DNA of 64,000 nucleotides, from contig JAKPAM010000179.1 of NCBI GenBank assembly GCA_029779435.1, positions 41,358-105,357 on the forward strand, in the 5' to 3' direction. This document shows, one piece after another, positions 52,109-61,405 of this stretch. The position numbers were made by a program, and so were the translations under genes. This DNA is from Pseudomonadota bacterium (GTDB lineage: Bacteria; Pseudomonadota; Gammaproteobacteria; Burkholderiales; Burkholderiaceae_E). The notes below the pieces were generated by a model that worked only from the letters and a program-made list of their open reading frames with translations, made no database searches and was not told the origin of the DNA. Within the stretch, counting starts at the first letter, position 1. Every line of letters begins with the position of its first letter.

Positions 52109-53377
52109 ATGTTCGCACCCCCGTCCCCCCGCGCCGTCGAGCTCCGGGAGCGCTTGATCGACTTCATGAACGTGAACGTGTATCCGCAGGAGCACGCGTA
52201 CCACGAGGAAGTCGAGGCCAACCGGCGCGCCGGCAACGCCTGGCAGCCGACGAAGGTCATCGAGGCCCTGAAGCCCAAGGCGCGCGAGGCCGGCCTGTGG
52301 AACCTGTTCCTGCCGCAGTCCGAGCGCGCGCCCGAAGGACTGTCGAACCTCGACTACGCGCCGCTGTGCGAGATCATGGGCCGCATCCATTGGGCGCCCG
52401 AGATCTTCAACTGCTCGGCGCCGGACACCGGCAACATGGAAACGCTCGAGCGCTATGCATCCGAGCCGATCAAGCGCAAGTGGCTCGATCCGCTGCTGCG
52501 CGGCGAGATCCGTTCGGCGTTCGCGATGACCGAGCCGGCCGTCGCCTCGTCCGACGCGACCAACATCCAGGCCCGGATCCAGCGCGACGGCGATCACTAC
52601 ATCATCAACGGCCGCAAATGGTGGACCTCGGGCGCCGGAGATCCGCGCTGCGCCGTCTACATCTTCATGGGCAAGACCAATCCCGATGCCGGCCGCCACG
52701 AGCAGCAGTCGATGATCGTCGTGCCCGCCGACGCTCCCGGCATCACGGTCCTGCGTCCGCTGTCGGTCTTCGGTTATGACGATGCGCCGCACGGGCACAT
52801 GGAAGTCCTGTTCGAGAACGTCAAGGTACCGGCCGACAACATCCTGCTCGGCGAAGGGCGTGGCTTCGAGATCGCCCAGGGCCGCCTCGGGCCGGGCCGG
52901 ATCCACCACTGCATGCGCTCGATCGGCGTCGCCGAGCGCGCACTCGAATACATGTGCCGCCGGCTGAACGAGCGCATCGCGTTCGGCCGCCCGATCTCCA
53001 GCCAGTCGGTCTGGCACGAGCGCATCGCCGAATCGCGCTGCATGATCGACCAGGCCCGCCTCCTGACCCTGAAGGCCGCGCACATGATGGACACGGTCGG
53101 CAACAAGCATGCGCGCACCGAGATCGCGATGATCAAGGTCATCGCGCCGAACGTCGCGTGCAAGGTCGTCGACTGGGCGATCCAGGCGCACGGCGGCGGC
53201 GGGGTCTGCCAGGACTTCCCGCTCGCCAGCATGTACGCGCACCAGCGTACGCTGCGGCTCGCCGACGGTCCGGACGAGGTGCACCGCAACGCGATCGCCA
53301 AGCTCGAACTGGCGCGCCACATCAGCATCCCGGGTGGCGCCGACGCCGTCCAGATGCCGATCACACGCGGCAGCTGA
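52109..53377 (+). CDS. Acyl-CoA dehydrogenase (ACAD10/11-like)
   Basis: 422 residues; AGGAG before the ATG. Flavin and substrate motifs: [56 protein letters not shown] and [11 protein letters not shown]. Length and motif spellings match the ACAD10/11-like bacterial group that takes longer or branched acyl-CoAs. It is followed after 19 bases by an MBL-fold hydrolase. Confidence 0.9.
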   Translation: MFAPPSPRAVELRERLIDFMNVNVYPQEHAYHEEVEANRRAGNAWQPTKVIEALKPKAREAGLWNLFLPQSERAPEGLSNLDYAPLCEIMGRIHWAPEIFNCSAPDTGNMETLERYASEPIKRKWLDPLLRGEIRSAFAMTEPAVASSDATNIQARIQRDGDHYIINGRKWWTSGAGDPRCAVYIFMGKTNPDAGRHEQQSMIVVPADAPGITVLRPLSVFGYDDAPHGHMEVLFENVKVPADNILLGEGRGFEIAQGRLGPGRIHHCMRSIGVAERALEYMCRRLNERIAFGRPISSQSVWHERIAESRCMIDQARLLTLKAAHMMDTVGNKHARTEIAMIKVIAPNVACKVVDWAIQAHGGGGVCQDFPLASMYAHQRTLRLADGPDEVHRNAIAKLELARHISIPGGADAVQMPITRGS

Positions 53378-53396
53378 CCACCCGGGCACGACGCGC

Positions 53397-54254
53397 ATGG
53401 CGCTGACCTGGACCATCGGCGACGTGCGCGTGACGCGCGTCGTCGAACTCGAAGCGATCGGCGGCAGCCGCTTCCTGCTGCCGCAGGCCACGCGCGAGGC
53501 CGTAGCCGGCATCCGGTGGCTCGCGCCGCATTTCGCCGATGCCGAGGGCCGGTTGAAGATGAGCATTCACGCGCTGGTCGTCCAGACACCCTCGCGCCGG
53601 ATCATCGTCGATACCTGCATCGGTAACGACAAGCAGCGCGAGATGCCGCCGTGGAGTCATATGCAGACGCGGTTCCTCGAAGACCTGACCGCCGAAGGGT
53701 TCGCGCCCGAGTCGATCGACAACGTGCTGTGCACGCATCTGCACGTCGACCATGTCGGATGGAACACCCGGCTGGTCGATGGCGTGTGGACACCGACGTT
53801 TCCGAACGCGCGCTACCTGATCGGCCGCGACGAGTTCGAATACTGGCGGGGCCAGACCGACGAAGGCCAGGGCGAGACGATGATCTTCGAGGACTCGGTC
53901 AGGCCGGTGTGGGACGCCGGGCTCGTCGATCTGGTCGGCACCGATCACCGGATCTGCGATGAGGTCCGGCTGACGCCGACGCTGGGCCACACGCCGGGCC
54001 ACGTCAGCGTGGTGATCGAATCGAAGGGCGAGCGCGCGCTGATCACAGGCGACTTCATCCACCATCCGTGCCAGATGGCGCACCCCGAATGGGCGGCGAC
54101 CGTCGATTACGACCCGCAGGCGTCGACGGCGACGCGGCGGCGGATGTTCGCCGAGCTGGCCGGCACGCCGACGCTCGTCATCGGCACGCATTTCGCGGCG
54201 CCGACGGCCGGCCATGTCGTGTGGGACGGCGACGCGTTCCGGCTGCAGGTCTGA
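53397..54254 (+). CDS. MBL-fold metallo-hydrolase
   Basis: 285 residues. Zinc motif HLHVDHVGWN begins at His114 (His114, His116, Asp118, His119), with later GHTPGHVSV and a final THFAAP. Resembles the quorum-quenching lactonase/SMB-like hydrolase branch but the substrate is not assignable. No signal peptide. Probably in an operon with the acyl-CoA dehydrogenase upstream. Confidence 0.85.
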   Translation: MALTWTIGDVRVTRVVELEAIGGSRFLLPQATREAVAGIRWLAPHFADAEGRLKMSIHALVVQTPSRRIIVDTCIGNDKQREMPPWSHMQTRFLEDLTAEGFAPESIDNVLCTHLHVDHVGWNTRLVDGVWTPTFPNARYLIGRDEFEYWRGQTDEGQGETMIFEDSVRPVWDAGLVDLVGTDHRICDEVRLTPTLGHTPGHVSVVIESKGERALITGDFIHHPCQMAHPEWAATVDYDPQASTATRRRMFAELAGTPTLVIGTHFAAPTAGHVVWDGDAFRLQV

Positions 54255-54317
54255 ACGTCGCCGGGCCGGCGCTCGATCTCGTCGCCAAGGACGAGACGCG
54301 CGGTACCGGCTGGATCG

Positions 54318-54343
54318 CGGGATCCGTATGTCGACCGATCCCG
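54318..54343. terminator. Candidate terminator between convergent genes
   Basis: CGGGATC and GATCCCG form a 7-bp stem with a 12-base loop in the 97-base gap between two convergent genes. There is no T-run, so confidence is low. Confidence 0.35.
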
Positions 54344-54351
54344 GCCCGCCG

Positions 54352-55551
54352 TCAGTCGACGATGCCGCCGAAGGGCACCCACATCTTCCCGTCGAAACGC
54401 AGCATCTGGACCGATTCGATCGGTGCGTAGTCGCTGGCGCTGGTGTTCAGCTTGATGCCGGGCAGCACGCCCTTCGGCGTGTAGTCCTTCAGGCTGGTCG
54501 CCTGTTTCATCACGTTGGCGCGCGTCAGCTCATCGCCGCTCTGTTTGAGGATGTACTCGGTCGTCTGGGCGATCGCATAGCCGATGACGTTGTTGATGTC
54601 GCTCACGCTCGCGTCGGGGTAATACTTGGCCAGGAATGCCCTGTACTCGACCATGACCGGATCGTTGGCGAAGCGCGGATCGGTCGGATCCATCACGTAA
54701 TGCGACGAGATGATGTCCTTGGATTTGTCCAGTCCCGCGGGTTCCAGTACCGCACCGACCGAGGACGACACGTTGTTCAGGTAATGGACGGGCTTCCAGC
54801 CGATGTCATGGCTCTTGCGGATCGCCATCGCCGCGAACTTCGGCGTGGTGATGTTGAAGAACGCATCGGCACCCGAGGATTTGGCCGCGACGATCTGCGA
54901 GTCGATGGTCGGGTCGGTCACTTCGTAGGTCTGTTCGGAAACGATCTGCTTGATCGCCGCGCCCAGCCCTTCCTTGAAGCCGTGCAGGTAATCCTTGCCG
55001 TAGTCGTCGTTCTGGTAAAGGATCGCGATCTTCGCGTCGGGCTTGTTCTGGATCAGGTGCTTGGCGTAGATGCGGCCCTCGGCCGCGTAGTTCGGCTGCC
55101 AGCCCATCGTCCAGGGGAAGTGCTTCGGATCGTTCCACTTGGTGGCACCGCTGGATACGAACAACTGCGGCACCTTCTTGCCGTTCATGTACTTGTGGAT
55201 CGCGGTGTTCGTCGACGTGCCCAGTGGCTCCATCAGAAACAGCACTTGATCCTGCTCGACGAGGCGGCGGGCCATCTCGACGGTCTTGGGCGGGCTGTAC
55301 GCGTCGTCCAGCGAGATGAATGTGATCTTGCGGCCGTTGACGCCGCCCTGCTCGTTGAGCATCCGGAAGTACGCGTCCGCGGTCTTGCCGATCGACCCGT
55401 ACGCCGATGCCGGCCCGCTGTAGGGCATCGTCTGCCCGATCTTGATCTCGGTGTCGGACGCGCCCGGGTCGTACTTCTTCTGCGCGGCGGCGCCCAACGG
55501 CACACCGAACGCCAACGCCGACACCATCAACCCGCTGATCAGCCGCTTCAT
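54352..55551 (-). CDS. Orphan LIV-type ABC substrate-binding protein
   Basis: 399 residues. AAGGAG 5 bases before the ATG. Signal peptide ends GAAAQ (about residue 24). The mature start DTEIKIGQTMPYSGPASAYG marks a LivJ-type receptor of the longer branch often found beside aromatic- or branched-acid pathways. No ATPase or permease is near. It probably feeds a transporter encoded elsewhere. Confidence 0.9.
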   Translation of the reverse strand: MKRLISGLMVSALAFGVPLGAAAQKKYDPGASDTEIKIGQTMPYSGPASAYGSIGKTADAYFRMLNEQGGVNGRKITFISLDDAYSPPKTVEMARRLVEQDQVLFLMEPLGTSTNTAIHKYMNGKKVPQLFVSSGATKWNDPKHFPWTMGWQPNYAAEGRIYAKHLIQNKPDAKIAILYQNDDYGKDYLHGFKEGLGAAIKQIVSEQTYEVTDPTIDSQIVAAKSSGADAFFNITTPKFAAMAIRKSHDIGWKPVHYLNNVSSSVGAVLEPAGLDKSKDIISSHYVMDPTDPRFANDPVMVEYRAFLAKYYPDASVSDINNVIGYAIAQTTEYILKQSGDELTRANVMKQATSLKDYTPKGVLPGIKLNTSASDYAPIESVQMLRFDGKMWVPFGGIVD

Positions 55552-55732
55552 GTCTTCTCCTTCCGAGGTTTTCTTAGAATGTTGCCGGGGCGCATCCGGG
55601 CGGTCATGGCCATGAGCGGATGGTGCGTCAGACCGAGCCCGGCCAAATCATAGCGAGGCCTCGGGCGGATTGTTAAGCGTGAACCGGGAAGGACAGCCTA
55701 AGGATTACCCGCGCCGAGAGCGGGTATCGATG

Positions 55733-56728
55733 TCATTCCAGCACGATGTGGGCCTTGTCGATGACCGATTTCCAGACGTCCCAATCGGTCTTCAGCGTCT
55801 GCTCCATCGCGGCCGGTGTCGACGGCATCGGCGTCGTGCCGAGGATCGAAATCCAGCGCTCGTTCAGCGCGGGGTCTTGCAGGATCTTGTTCAACTCGGC
55901 GTTCAACTGTCCGGCAATCGGCGCCGGCATCCCGGCCGGGCCGATCAGCGCGATCCAGCTGCCCGTGTCGAAGGCGACGCCCTGCTCCTTCATCGTGCGA
56001 ACTTGCGGCAACAGCGGGCTACCCCGGGGGCCGACCTGGGCGATCGCGCGCAGTTTTCCCGATAGAACCAGCGGCAGCGACGAGGCGTCGGCGAACGCGA
56101 TCTTCATGTGGCCGCCGAGCAGATCGGTGGCCAGCGCCGTCATGGAGCGATAGGGGACGTGATACATGTCGATGCCGGTCAGCATCTTCAGGTATTCGCC
56201 AGCCAGGTGCCCGCCCGATCCATTCCCCCACGATGCATAGGGCGGCGGCGTGGGCTGAGCCTTGACCCAGGTGATGAACGAGGCCAGATCGGTGGGCGGC
56301 AGATCGGGCTGGACGACCAGCAGGTTGCTGACGATGCCGATCATGCCCAGCATCGAGAAGTCCCGGCGCGCGTCGAACGGCAGCTTGGGGTTCAGTAGCG
56401 GGTAGATGATGTTGCCACCCGAAAAGCCGATGCCGATCGTATAGCCGTCGGCCGGCGCCTTGGCGATCGCATCGAGTGCGACCGAACCCGTGCCGCCCGG
56501 TCGATTCTCGACCACCACCGGCGTCTTCAGGTCGCGGCCGAGTCGATCGGCGATCAAGCGCCCGATCTGATCGAGCAGGCCGCCGGCGGCCGACGGGCAC
56601 ATGATGCGGATCGGCCGGCTGGGCCAGGTCTGCGCGCGCAGCGAAGGTGCTGCGCCGAGCAGCGGCAGCGCCGGCAGCGTGGATGAAAAACGGCGCCGGG
56701 ACGCGCGCGGACGGTCAGGCGGGGGCAT
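55733..56728 (-). CDS. Orphan Bug-family receptor with twin-arginine-like signal
   Basis: 331 residues; AGGAG 5 bases before the ATG at 56728. The N-terminus SRRRFSSTLPALPLLG looks like a Tat-type or ordinary signal, with cleavage after SLRAQ. The mature start TWPSRPIRIMCPSAAGGLLDQIGR is Bug-type. No TctAB genes are near. It is upstream of the LIV receptor on the same strand. Confidence 0.87.
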   Translation of the reverse strand: MPPPDRPRASRRRFSSTLPALPLLGAAPSLRAQTWPSRPIRIMCPSAAGGLLDQIGRLIADRLGRDLKTPVVVENRPGGTGSVALDAIAKAPADGYTIGIGFSGGNIIYPLLNPKLPFDARRDFSMLGMIGIVSNLLVVQPDLPPTDLASFITWVKAQPTPPPYASWGNGSGGHLAGEYLKMLTGIDMYHVPYRSMTALATDLLGGHMKIAFADASSLPLVLSGKLRAIAQVGPRGSPLLPQVRTMKEQGVAFDTGSWIALIGPAGMPAPIAGQLNAELNKILQDPALNERWISILGTTPMPSTPAAMEQTLKTDWDVWKSVIDKAHIVLE

Positions 56729-56840
56729 GCTGTCTCCTCGATGATTCGGCGCCATCGGCGATCGTGATGCACTGCCGACCGATCGCCTCGATCCTGGCGT
56801 GGATAGGGCCTGAGCGAAGGTGGTCGGCGAATTGCATCTT

Positions 56841-56932
56841 AGGGCCTGTTCACCCAAAGATCGAGCCCGCGCCGAGGGATGCCCCATTCGAGCCCGCCGC
56901 GGGTTGGGCTCGATCTTGGGTGAACAGGCCCT
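56841..56932. repeat. Very long inverted repeat (27-28 bp arms)
   Basis: Arms 56841-56868 and 56906-56932 are reverse complements except for one extra A on the left. The 37-base loop repeats TCGAGCCCGC, which allows alternative pairing. On the plus strand it is followed by a T-run (CGGTTTTTC), which would suit a terminator, but no plus-strand gene precedes it closely. One arm resembles the hairpin at 7299-7368. Confidence 0.75.
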
Positions 56933-56949
56933 CGGTTTTTCGCCTCGTC

Positions 56950-59900
56950 TCAGGCGAACACGTCCGATACGTAGCGGGCGGTCTCCCGCTCGACGTGATC
57001 GGCCCAGGCCTGCGCCGCCTGCTCGTCGGCACCGCTCGACTCGCGATACATCCGGATCAGCGTGCCGCGCACGGCCGGCGCCATCCGCTGACCATCGCCG
57101 CAGACGAAGACGGTCGCCCCGTCGCGGAACAGTTTTTCGACGTCGGCGCGGTCCTGCCACAGACGGTCCTGCACGAAGCGCACATCCCCCTGCGGCTTGG
57201 CCGAGAACGCCGGGCGCACGCTGACGACGCCGGCCTTCTCCCACTCGGCGAGCTGCTCGCGGTACAGGAAGTCGACGTCCGGATCGTCGCATCCGAAGAA
57301 CAGCAGCGCCGGTCCGACCGGCTGGCCGGCCGCCTGCTGCGTCGCGCGGTCCTGCAGGAAGCCGCGGAACGGTGCCAACCCGCTGCCCGCGCAGATCATC
57401 ACGACCGGCGTCAGCGGATCGCTGGGCGGATGGAAGTGCACGTGCGACGGACGCACCGCGACCGGCACCAGGCTGCCTGGCCCGCTCGACGCCAGGAAGT
57501 TCGAGGCCACCCCCAGGTAGCGTCCCTGTCCCGAGGCCGCCGGCCCGTCGACGACCGCGATCGTCAGCGAGCAGCGTTCGGGGCCGGCCAACGGCGACGA
57601 CGAGATCGAGTACTGCCGCGCGCGCATCGGCGGCAGCATCGCCAGGAACGCTTCGAGCGGCAGCGTGCAGCCCGGGTGGCGTTCGAGCAGGTCGAGCACG
57701 CTGACCCGCTTGCCCAGCACCTCGCGGGCATAGGTGTCGTCGTCGTCCAGCGCCTGCAGCGCGGCGCGCTCGGGCGGGCACGGCGTGGCCGCCGCCAGCG
57801 CGGCGATCTGGTTGCGCGTGGCAGGCTGCGCCAGTTCGACGTAGCTGCCGAACAGCTCGCCGGCCGGCAGCGGCTGGCCGACCGGCAGCGACGCCGACGG
57901 TCCGGCCTTGTGGATCAATACCAGCGTGTCCGGTTCGAGCGCGAACCGGCGCAGTACGCGATCGAGCGTGGCCTGCGGGTTGCGCGGCAGCACCGCCAGG
58001 TAATCGCCGGCGCGGTAGGTCATGCCGGCCGGCAGCGCGAACTCGATGTGCCGCTTGGCGCGCGCGCCCGGTTGGCTCATGTCGACCAGCTCGCGGTTCT
58101 CGACGATCGTGGCGCGGTCCAGCTCAGACTGGCGCAGCAGCCGCGTGCGCGAGTCGCGTACGATCTCCAGCGTGATGCCGGTGGCGCTGGTCGCCGGGGC
58201 CGTCGCGCCGCTGAGCTTGTCCAGCTCGGGCCACATTCTGGCCAGCCACGAATCGAAGCCGCCGAAGAAGTCGCCGCCGGCGTCGGTCTCGCCGCGTTCG
58301 AGCAGCCGCTGTGCGCCGGCCTGGGCCAGCGCGGTGTCCACGCGGATCGGGATCGCCTGCCACGTGCGCGCCCACTGCCGATTGCCGCAGCCGAACACCG
58401 CGAAGCGCACGTTCGCCAGCGCGCCCGCCTCGAGCCCGTCCAGCCAGCGCGTGAACTGGCGCGCGTTGTCCGGGGCCTGTCCTTCATAAGAGGCGGTGAC
58501 GACGATCACCGGGCCGTCGGTGGGCAACTGGCTCGCATACTCGTCCAGCGTCGCGACGGTGGCGGTAAAGCCGTGGTCGGGCGCTTCCGCACCGATCCGC
58601 TGGGCGAACGCTTCGCACGATCCGGTGTTCGATCCATACAGCACGTACAGCGGCAGCCGCGTGCCCGCGTCGTCTCCCGCCGCGGCACCGGCCGTAGCGG
58701 CGCCCGCGCCCGGTTTGCTCGCGACCAGTGTCGCCTGCGTCTTGGCCGATATCCGCGACGGCGACGGCCGCGCCCCGCGCAAGCGTACGCGCAGCTTCAG
58801 CCCGTCGGGCTTGAGCGTCAGCGTCTCCTTGACCTTGAGCTGGTAGCCGGGATCGGCGTCGAGCAGGTCGAAGCGCTGCAGCATCATCGCCAGCACCAGC
58901 ATCGCTTCCTGCATCGCGAACGGGCGGCCGATGCATGCGCGCTGCCCGTTGCCGAACGGCTTCCACGCATTGGGCGGCAGCTTGGCGGCCGCGTCGGTTT
59001 CGAAGCGCTCGGGGCGGAACGATTCGACGTCGTCGCCCCAGACCTTCGGGTCGCGGTGCAGCATCGGGATCAGCACCATGATCGGTGTTCCCTTCGCGAT
59101 CGGATAGCCGCCGACCGTCGTATCGACCTTGGCGCGTACGCCGATCGCCGGCGCCGTCGGCCAGATCCGCAGCGTCTCCATCAGGACCTGCTCGAGGTAG
59201 CGCAGCTTGCCGATCGTCTCGACCGTCGGCATCTCGTTGCCCAGCGCCGCGTCGACCTCGGCGCGCGCCTTGGCCAGCGCATCCGGGTTGCGCAGCAGGA
59301 AGTACGTGGCGAACGACAGCAGTCCGCTGGTGGTCTCGTGGCCGGCGATCAGGAACGTGACCATCTGGTAGCGGATGTTCTCGTCGCTGAGCCGCTCGCC
59401 GGTCTGCGGATCGCGGCCGTTGAGCATCACCGACAGCAGGTCTTTCTTGCTGGCCGCGTCGGGGTCGGCGCGCCGGTGCGCGATCAGCTCGTCGGCCACC
59501 TCGTGCATCAGCCGGATCTCGTCGCGGTAGCGCCGCTCGGACAGCATCATCGCGCGCGTGGCGATCTGCGGCCGCCGCGAGCGCGCTCCGGCTTCACCCA
59601 GCGCGCCGACCATCGCGTCGACGAACGGATGCATCTCGTTCTGGTAGAAGCTGTTGAAGCGATAGTCGAAGCCGCACAACGCGATCGTGTCCAGCGTCAG
59701 CCGCGTCATGTTGTCGGCCACGTCGATCGCGGTGTCCGGGCCGAAACGCTCCCAGCGCAGCATCATCTGCTCGGCGATGTCGAGCATTTGGTCGAACATG
59801 TTGCGCATGCCGAGCGGACCGAATGCCGGCCGCAGCAGCCGGTGCGCCTTGGCCCAGTTCGGCTCGTCGGTCTTGGCCGTGAACAGCCCGTCTCCCGCGA

Positions 59901-60147
59901 AATCGCGGATGTTGTACAGCGTCGCGTGGACCAGCTTGTCGAAGCGCGCTTCGTCCGACACCTCGTTGACCAGCTCCTGCGAGCCGACCCAGATCGCGTC
60001 GCGGCCGCCCAGCGACACCTTGAAGATCGGGCCGAACGTGCGCGCCATGCGCATGAATCCCTGGATCGGGGCCTTGCCGTCGATGTCCAGCAGGTTGCCG
60101 ATGACCGGGTGGCCTTGCGGCTGGGGGATCTCCTTCGTCTTGCTCAT
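56950..60147 (-). CDS. Self-sufficient cytochrome P450-diflavin reductase fusion (CYP102 / P450-BM3 type)
   Basis: 1065 residues, close to the 1049 of P450 BM3. P450 domain (1 to about 455): AGHETTS (268-274), ExxR Glu324/Arg327, heme ligand Cys405 in FGNGQRACIG. Phe83 in RDFAGDGLFT matches the BM3 residue that closes the active site (Phe87). Linker about 456-515, then FMN domain (YGSNTGSCE), FAD site (RQYSISSSP) and NADPH site (CAGSGLAPFRG). The family hydroxylates fatty acids near the terminal end using NADPH. GGAG precedes the start. Divergent from a TetR gene across a striking dyad. Confidence 0.95.
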   Translation of the reverse strand: MSKTKEIPQPQGHPVIGNLLDIDGKAPIQGFMRMARTFGPIFKVSLGGRDAIWVGSQELVNEVSDEARFDKLVHATLYNIRDFAGDGLFTAKTDEPNWAKAHRLLRPAFGPLGMRNMFDQMLDIAEQMMLRWERFGPDTAIDVADNMTRLTLDTIALCGFDYRFNSFYQNEMHPFVDAMVGALGEAGARSRRPQIATRAMMLSERRYRDEIRLMHEVADELIAHRRADPDAASKKDLLSVMLNGRDPQTGERLSDENIRYQMVTFLIAGHETTSGLLSFATYFLLRNPDALAKARAEVDAALGNEMPTVETIGKLRYLEQVLMETLRIWPTAPAIGVRAKVDTTVGGYPIAKGTPIMVLIPMLHRDPKVWGDDVESFRPERFETDAAAKLPPNAWKPFGNGQRACIGRPFAMQEAMLVLAMMLQRFDLLDADPGYQLKVKETLTLKPDGLKLRVRLRGARPSPSRISAKTQATLVASKPGAGAATAGAAAGDDAGTRLPLYVLYGSNTGSCEAFAQRIGAEAPDHGFTATVATLDEYASQLPTDGPVIVVTASYEGQAPDNARQFTRWLDGLEAGALANVRFAVFGCGNRQWARTWQAIPIRVDTALAQAGAQRLLERGETDAGGDFFGGFDSWLARMWPELDKLSGATAPATSATGITLEIVRDSRTRLLRQSELDRATIVENRELVDMSQPGARAKRHIEFALPAGMTYRAGDYLAVLPRNPQATLDRVLRRFALEPDTLVLIHKAGPSASLPVGQPLPAGELFGSYVELAQPATRNQIAALAAATPCPPERAALQALDDDDTYAREVLGKRVSVLDLLERHPGCTLPLEAFLAMLPPMRARQYSISSSPLAGPERCSLTIAVVDGPAASGQGRYLGVASNFLASSGPGSLVPVAVRPSHVHFHPPSDPLTPVVMICAGSGLAPFRGFLQDRATQQAAGQPVGPALLFFGCDDPDVDFLYREQLAEWEKAGVVSVRPAFSAKPQGDVRFVQDRLWQDRADVEKLFRDGATVFVCGDGQRMAPAVRGTLIRMYRESSGADEQAAQAWADHVERETARYVSDVFA

Positions 60148-60398
60148 GCCTGATTCTCCGTAGCGCTTTTTTTGGTTGGCGGATGCCGGGGGGATCGCCG
60201 TGGCGCGCATGCCGGTAAGCGTGCGCGGCCGTGGTGGAATGATGGTCCGGGATTTTATGTACATCAATGTTTATTTGTAAACACTCATGTACAATTTTCG
60301 AAACCCGAGGTTTCCGTCCGCGTGGTCCGCTCGCTGCATCGGCGCGCCGCGCCGGTCCGGCTCGATCCCGCTCCGACTTCGTTCAACCTGTTCCGCCC
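60148..60398. promoter_or_regulatory. P450/TetR divergent control region
   Basis: 251 bases between two divergent starts. The section 60250-60300 is AT-rich in a GC-rich genome and holds the nested dyad described separately. The rest is GC-rich with no further recognisable site. Confidence 0.6.
60258..60293. promoter_or_regulatory. Nested 36-bp dyad (candidate TetR operator)
   Basis: The inner palindrome TGTTTA-tttg-TAAACA (60268-60283) is flanked by two TGTACA palindromes (60258-60263, 60288-60293). All three share one centre at 60275.5, so the whole is a 36-bp dyad with few mismatches. It fits two regulator dimers or one large site, placed to control both the P450 and its TetR neighbour. 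Confidence 0.7.
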
Positions 60399-61331
60399 AT
60401 GACCTCCCAGCGCACCGCGAAGGTCCGGGCCCGGCCCAGGGCCGCCGGCGGCGCCGCTGCCGCGCGGATACCTGCTTCCCGGTCCGTCGACGCCAGTCCC
60501 GCCTCCATTTCCCCGCTCGACGTGGCTGTCGACACGTCCGCGAACGCGTCGCCGGCCGGTAACGGGATCGCCGGCCTGGGATTCGATCCGCTGCATGCCG
60601 GATCGGTCGCGGTGCCGCGCCGCCTGCCTCGCGGCGTCGGCGGCCTGCCGCACGACGTCGTCATCCTGTCGCAGCGGGCGCGGCTCGTCGAAGGCACCGC
60701 GCAAGCGGTGGCCGACAAGGGTTATGCGGCGGCCACGGTCGCCGACATCATCGGCCACGCCGGCGTGTCGCGGACCACGTTCTACCAACTGTTCCGGGAC
60801 AAGGAGGACTGCTTTCTCGCCTGCTTCGAATGGTTGGCGCGCGCCCAGCTCGCGGTCGTCACCGAAGTGCTCGAACAGGCCGACGACCTGGCGATCGGGA
60901 TGGTCGACGGGTTGCGCGCCTACTTGTCGCGGATCGATGCCGATGGCCGGTATGCGCGTGCGTTCATCGCCGAAGCGCAGGCGGCCACGCCGCGCGTGCG
61001 CGAGGCCTTCGATGCCGCGAGCGGCCGGCTCGACGCGGTGATCCGCGGATGGTTCGACCGGGTGCGTGCCGCGCATCCGTCGGTGCCCGCGTGCACCGGC
61101 GTCACGCATCGGCTGCTGCAGGCGGCGCTCGAGGGCCATGTCATCGCCAGCATCCGCGCCGGCGAGCGCGAGCTGGCCGCGCAGGCGTCGGTGATCGCGG
61201 CGCTGGTGTTCGCCGCGCTGGGCTTGTACGGCTGGGCCGAGACGGTTCGCCAGGGTGGTACGGCGTTCGGTGCACCGCGAGGCAGCGCGGCCGTCGTGGG
61301 AACGGGTACGAGAGCACGCGGCGGGAGCTAA
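60399..61331 (+). CDS. TetR family transcriptional regulator with long N-terminal extension
   Basis: 310 residues from the ATG at 60399. The HTH is at about residues 112-131 (AATVADIIGHAGVSRTTFYQ), unusually far in: about 90 residues of Ala/Arg/Pro/Ser-rich sequence precede the TetR core. A later start is possible but no better candidate with a ribosome site is evident. The C-terminal ligand domain is helical. Divergent from the P450 gene, it is the probable repressor responding to fatty acids or similar, by analogy with BM3R1. Confidence 0.85.
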   Translation: MTSQRTAKVRARPRAAGGAAAARIPASRSVDASPASISPLDVAVDTSANASPAGNGIAGLGFDPLHAGSVAVPRRLPRGVGGLPHDVVILSQRARLVEGTAQAVADKGYAAATVADIIGHAGVSRTTFYQLFRDKEDCFLACFEWLARAQLAVVTEVLEQADDLAIGMVDGLRAYLSRIDADGRYARAFIAEAQAATPRVREAFDAASGRLDAVIRGWFDRVRAAHPSVPACTGVTHRLLQAALEGHVIASIRAGERELAAQASVIAALVFAALGLYGWAETVRQGGTAFGAPRGSAAVVGTGTRARGGS

Positions 61332-61405
61332 GGGCGCGCTGATCGATCCGCCCGAGCCGATCGCGCCATCCGTCGGGATGGACGAATCGATCAGCGCGTC
61401 CTTAG
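61328..61405. terminator. Bidirectional hairpin containing both stop codons
   Basis: Arms 61328-61347 and 61386-61405 pair over 19 of 20 bases (CTAAGGGCGCGCTGATCGAT with its near-mate). The TAA of the TetR gene lies in the left arm and the TAA of the convergent desaturase lies in the right arm. Confidence 0.65.

Noticed and set aside
56647..60153. A 1168-codon open frame on the plus strand opposite the P450 fusion
   Set aside because: High GC content leaves antisense frames open by chance. Its product is Arg/Ala/His-rich with no domain, whereas the minus strand encodes a complete, motif-rich P450 reductase.
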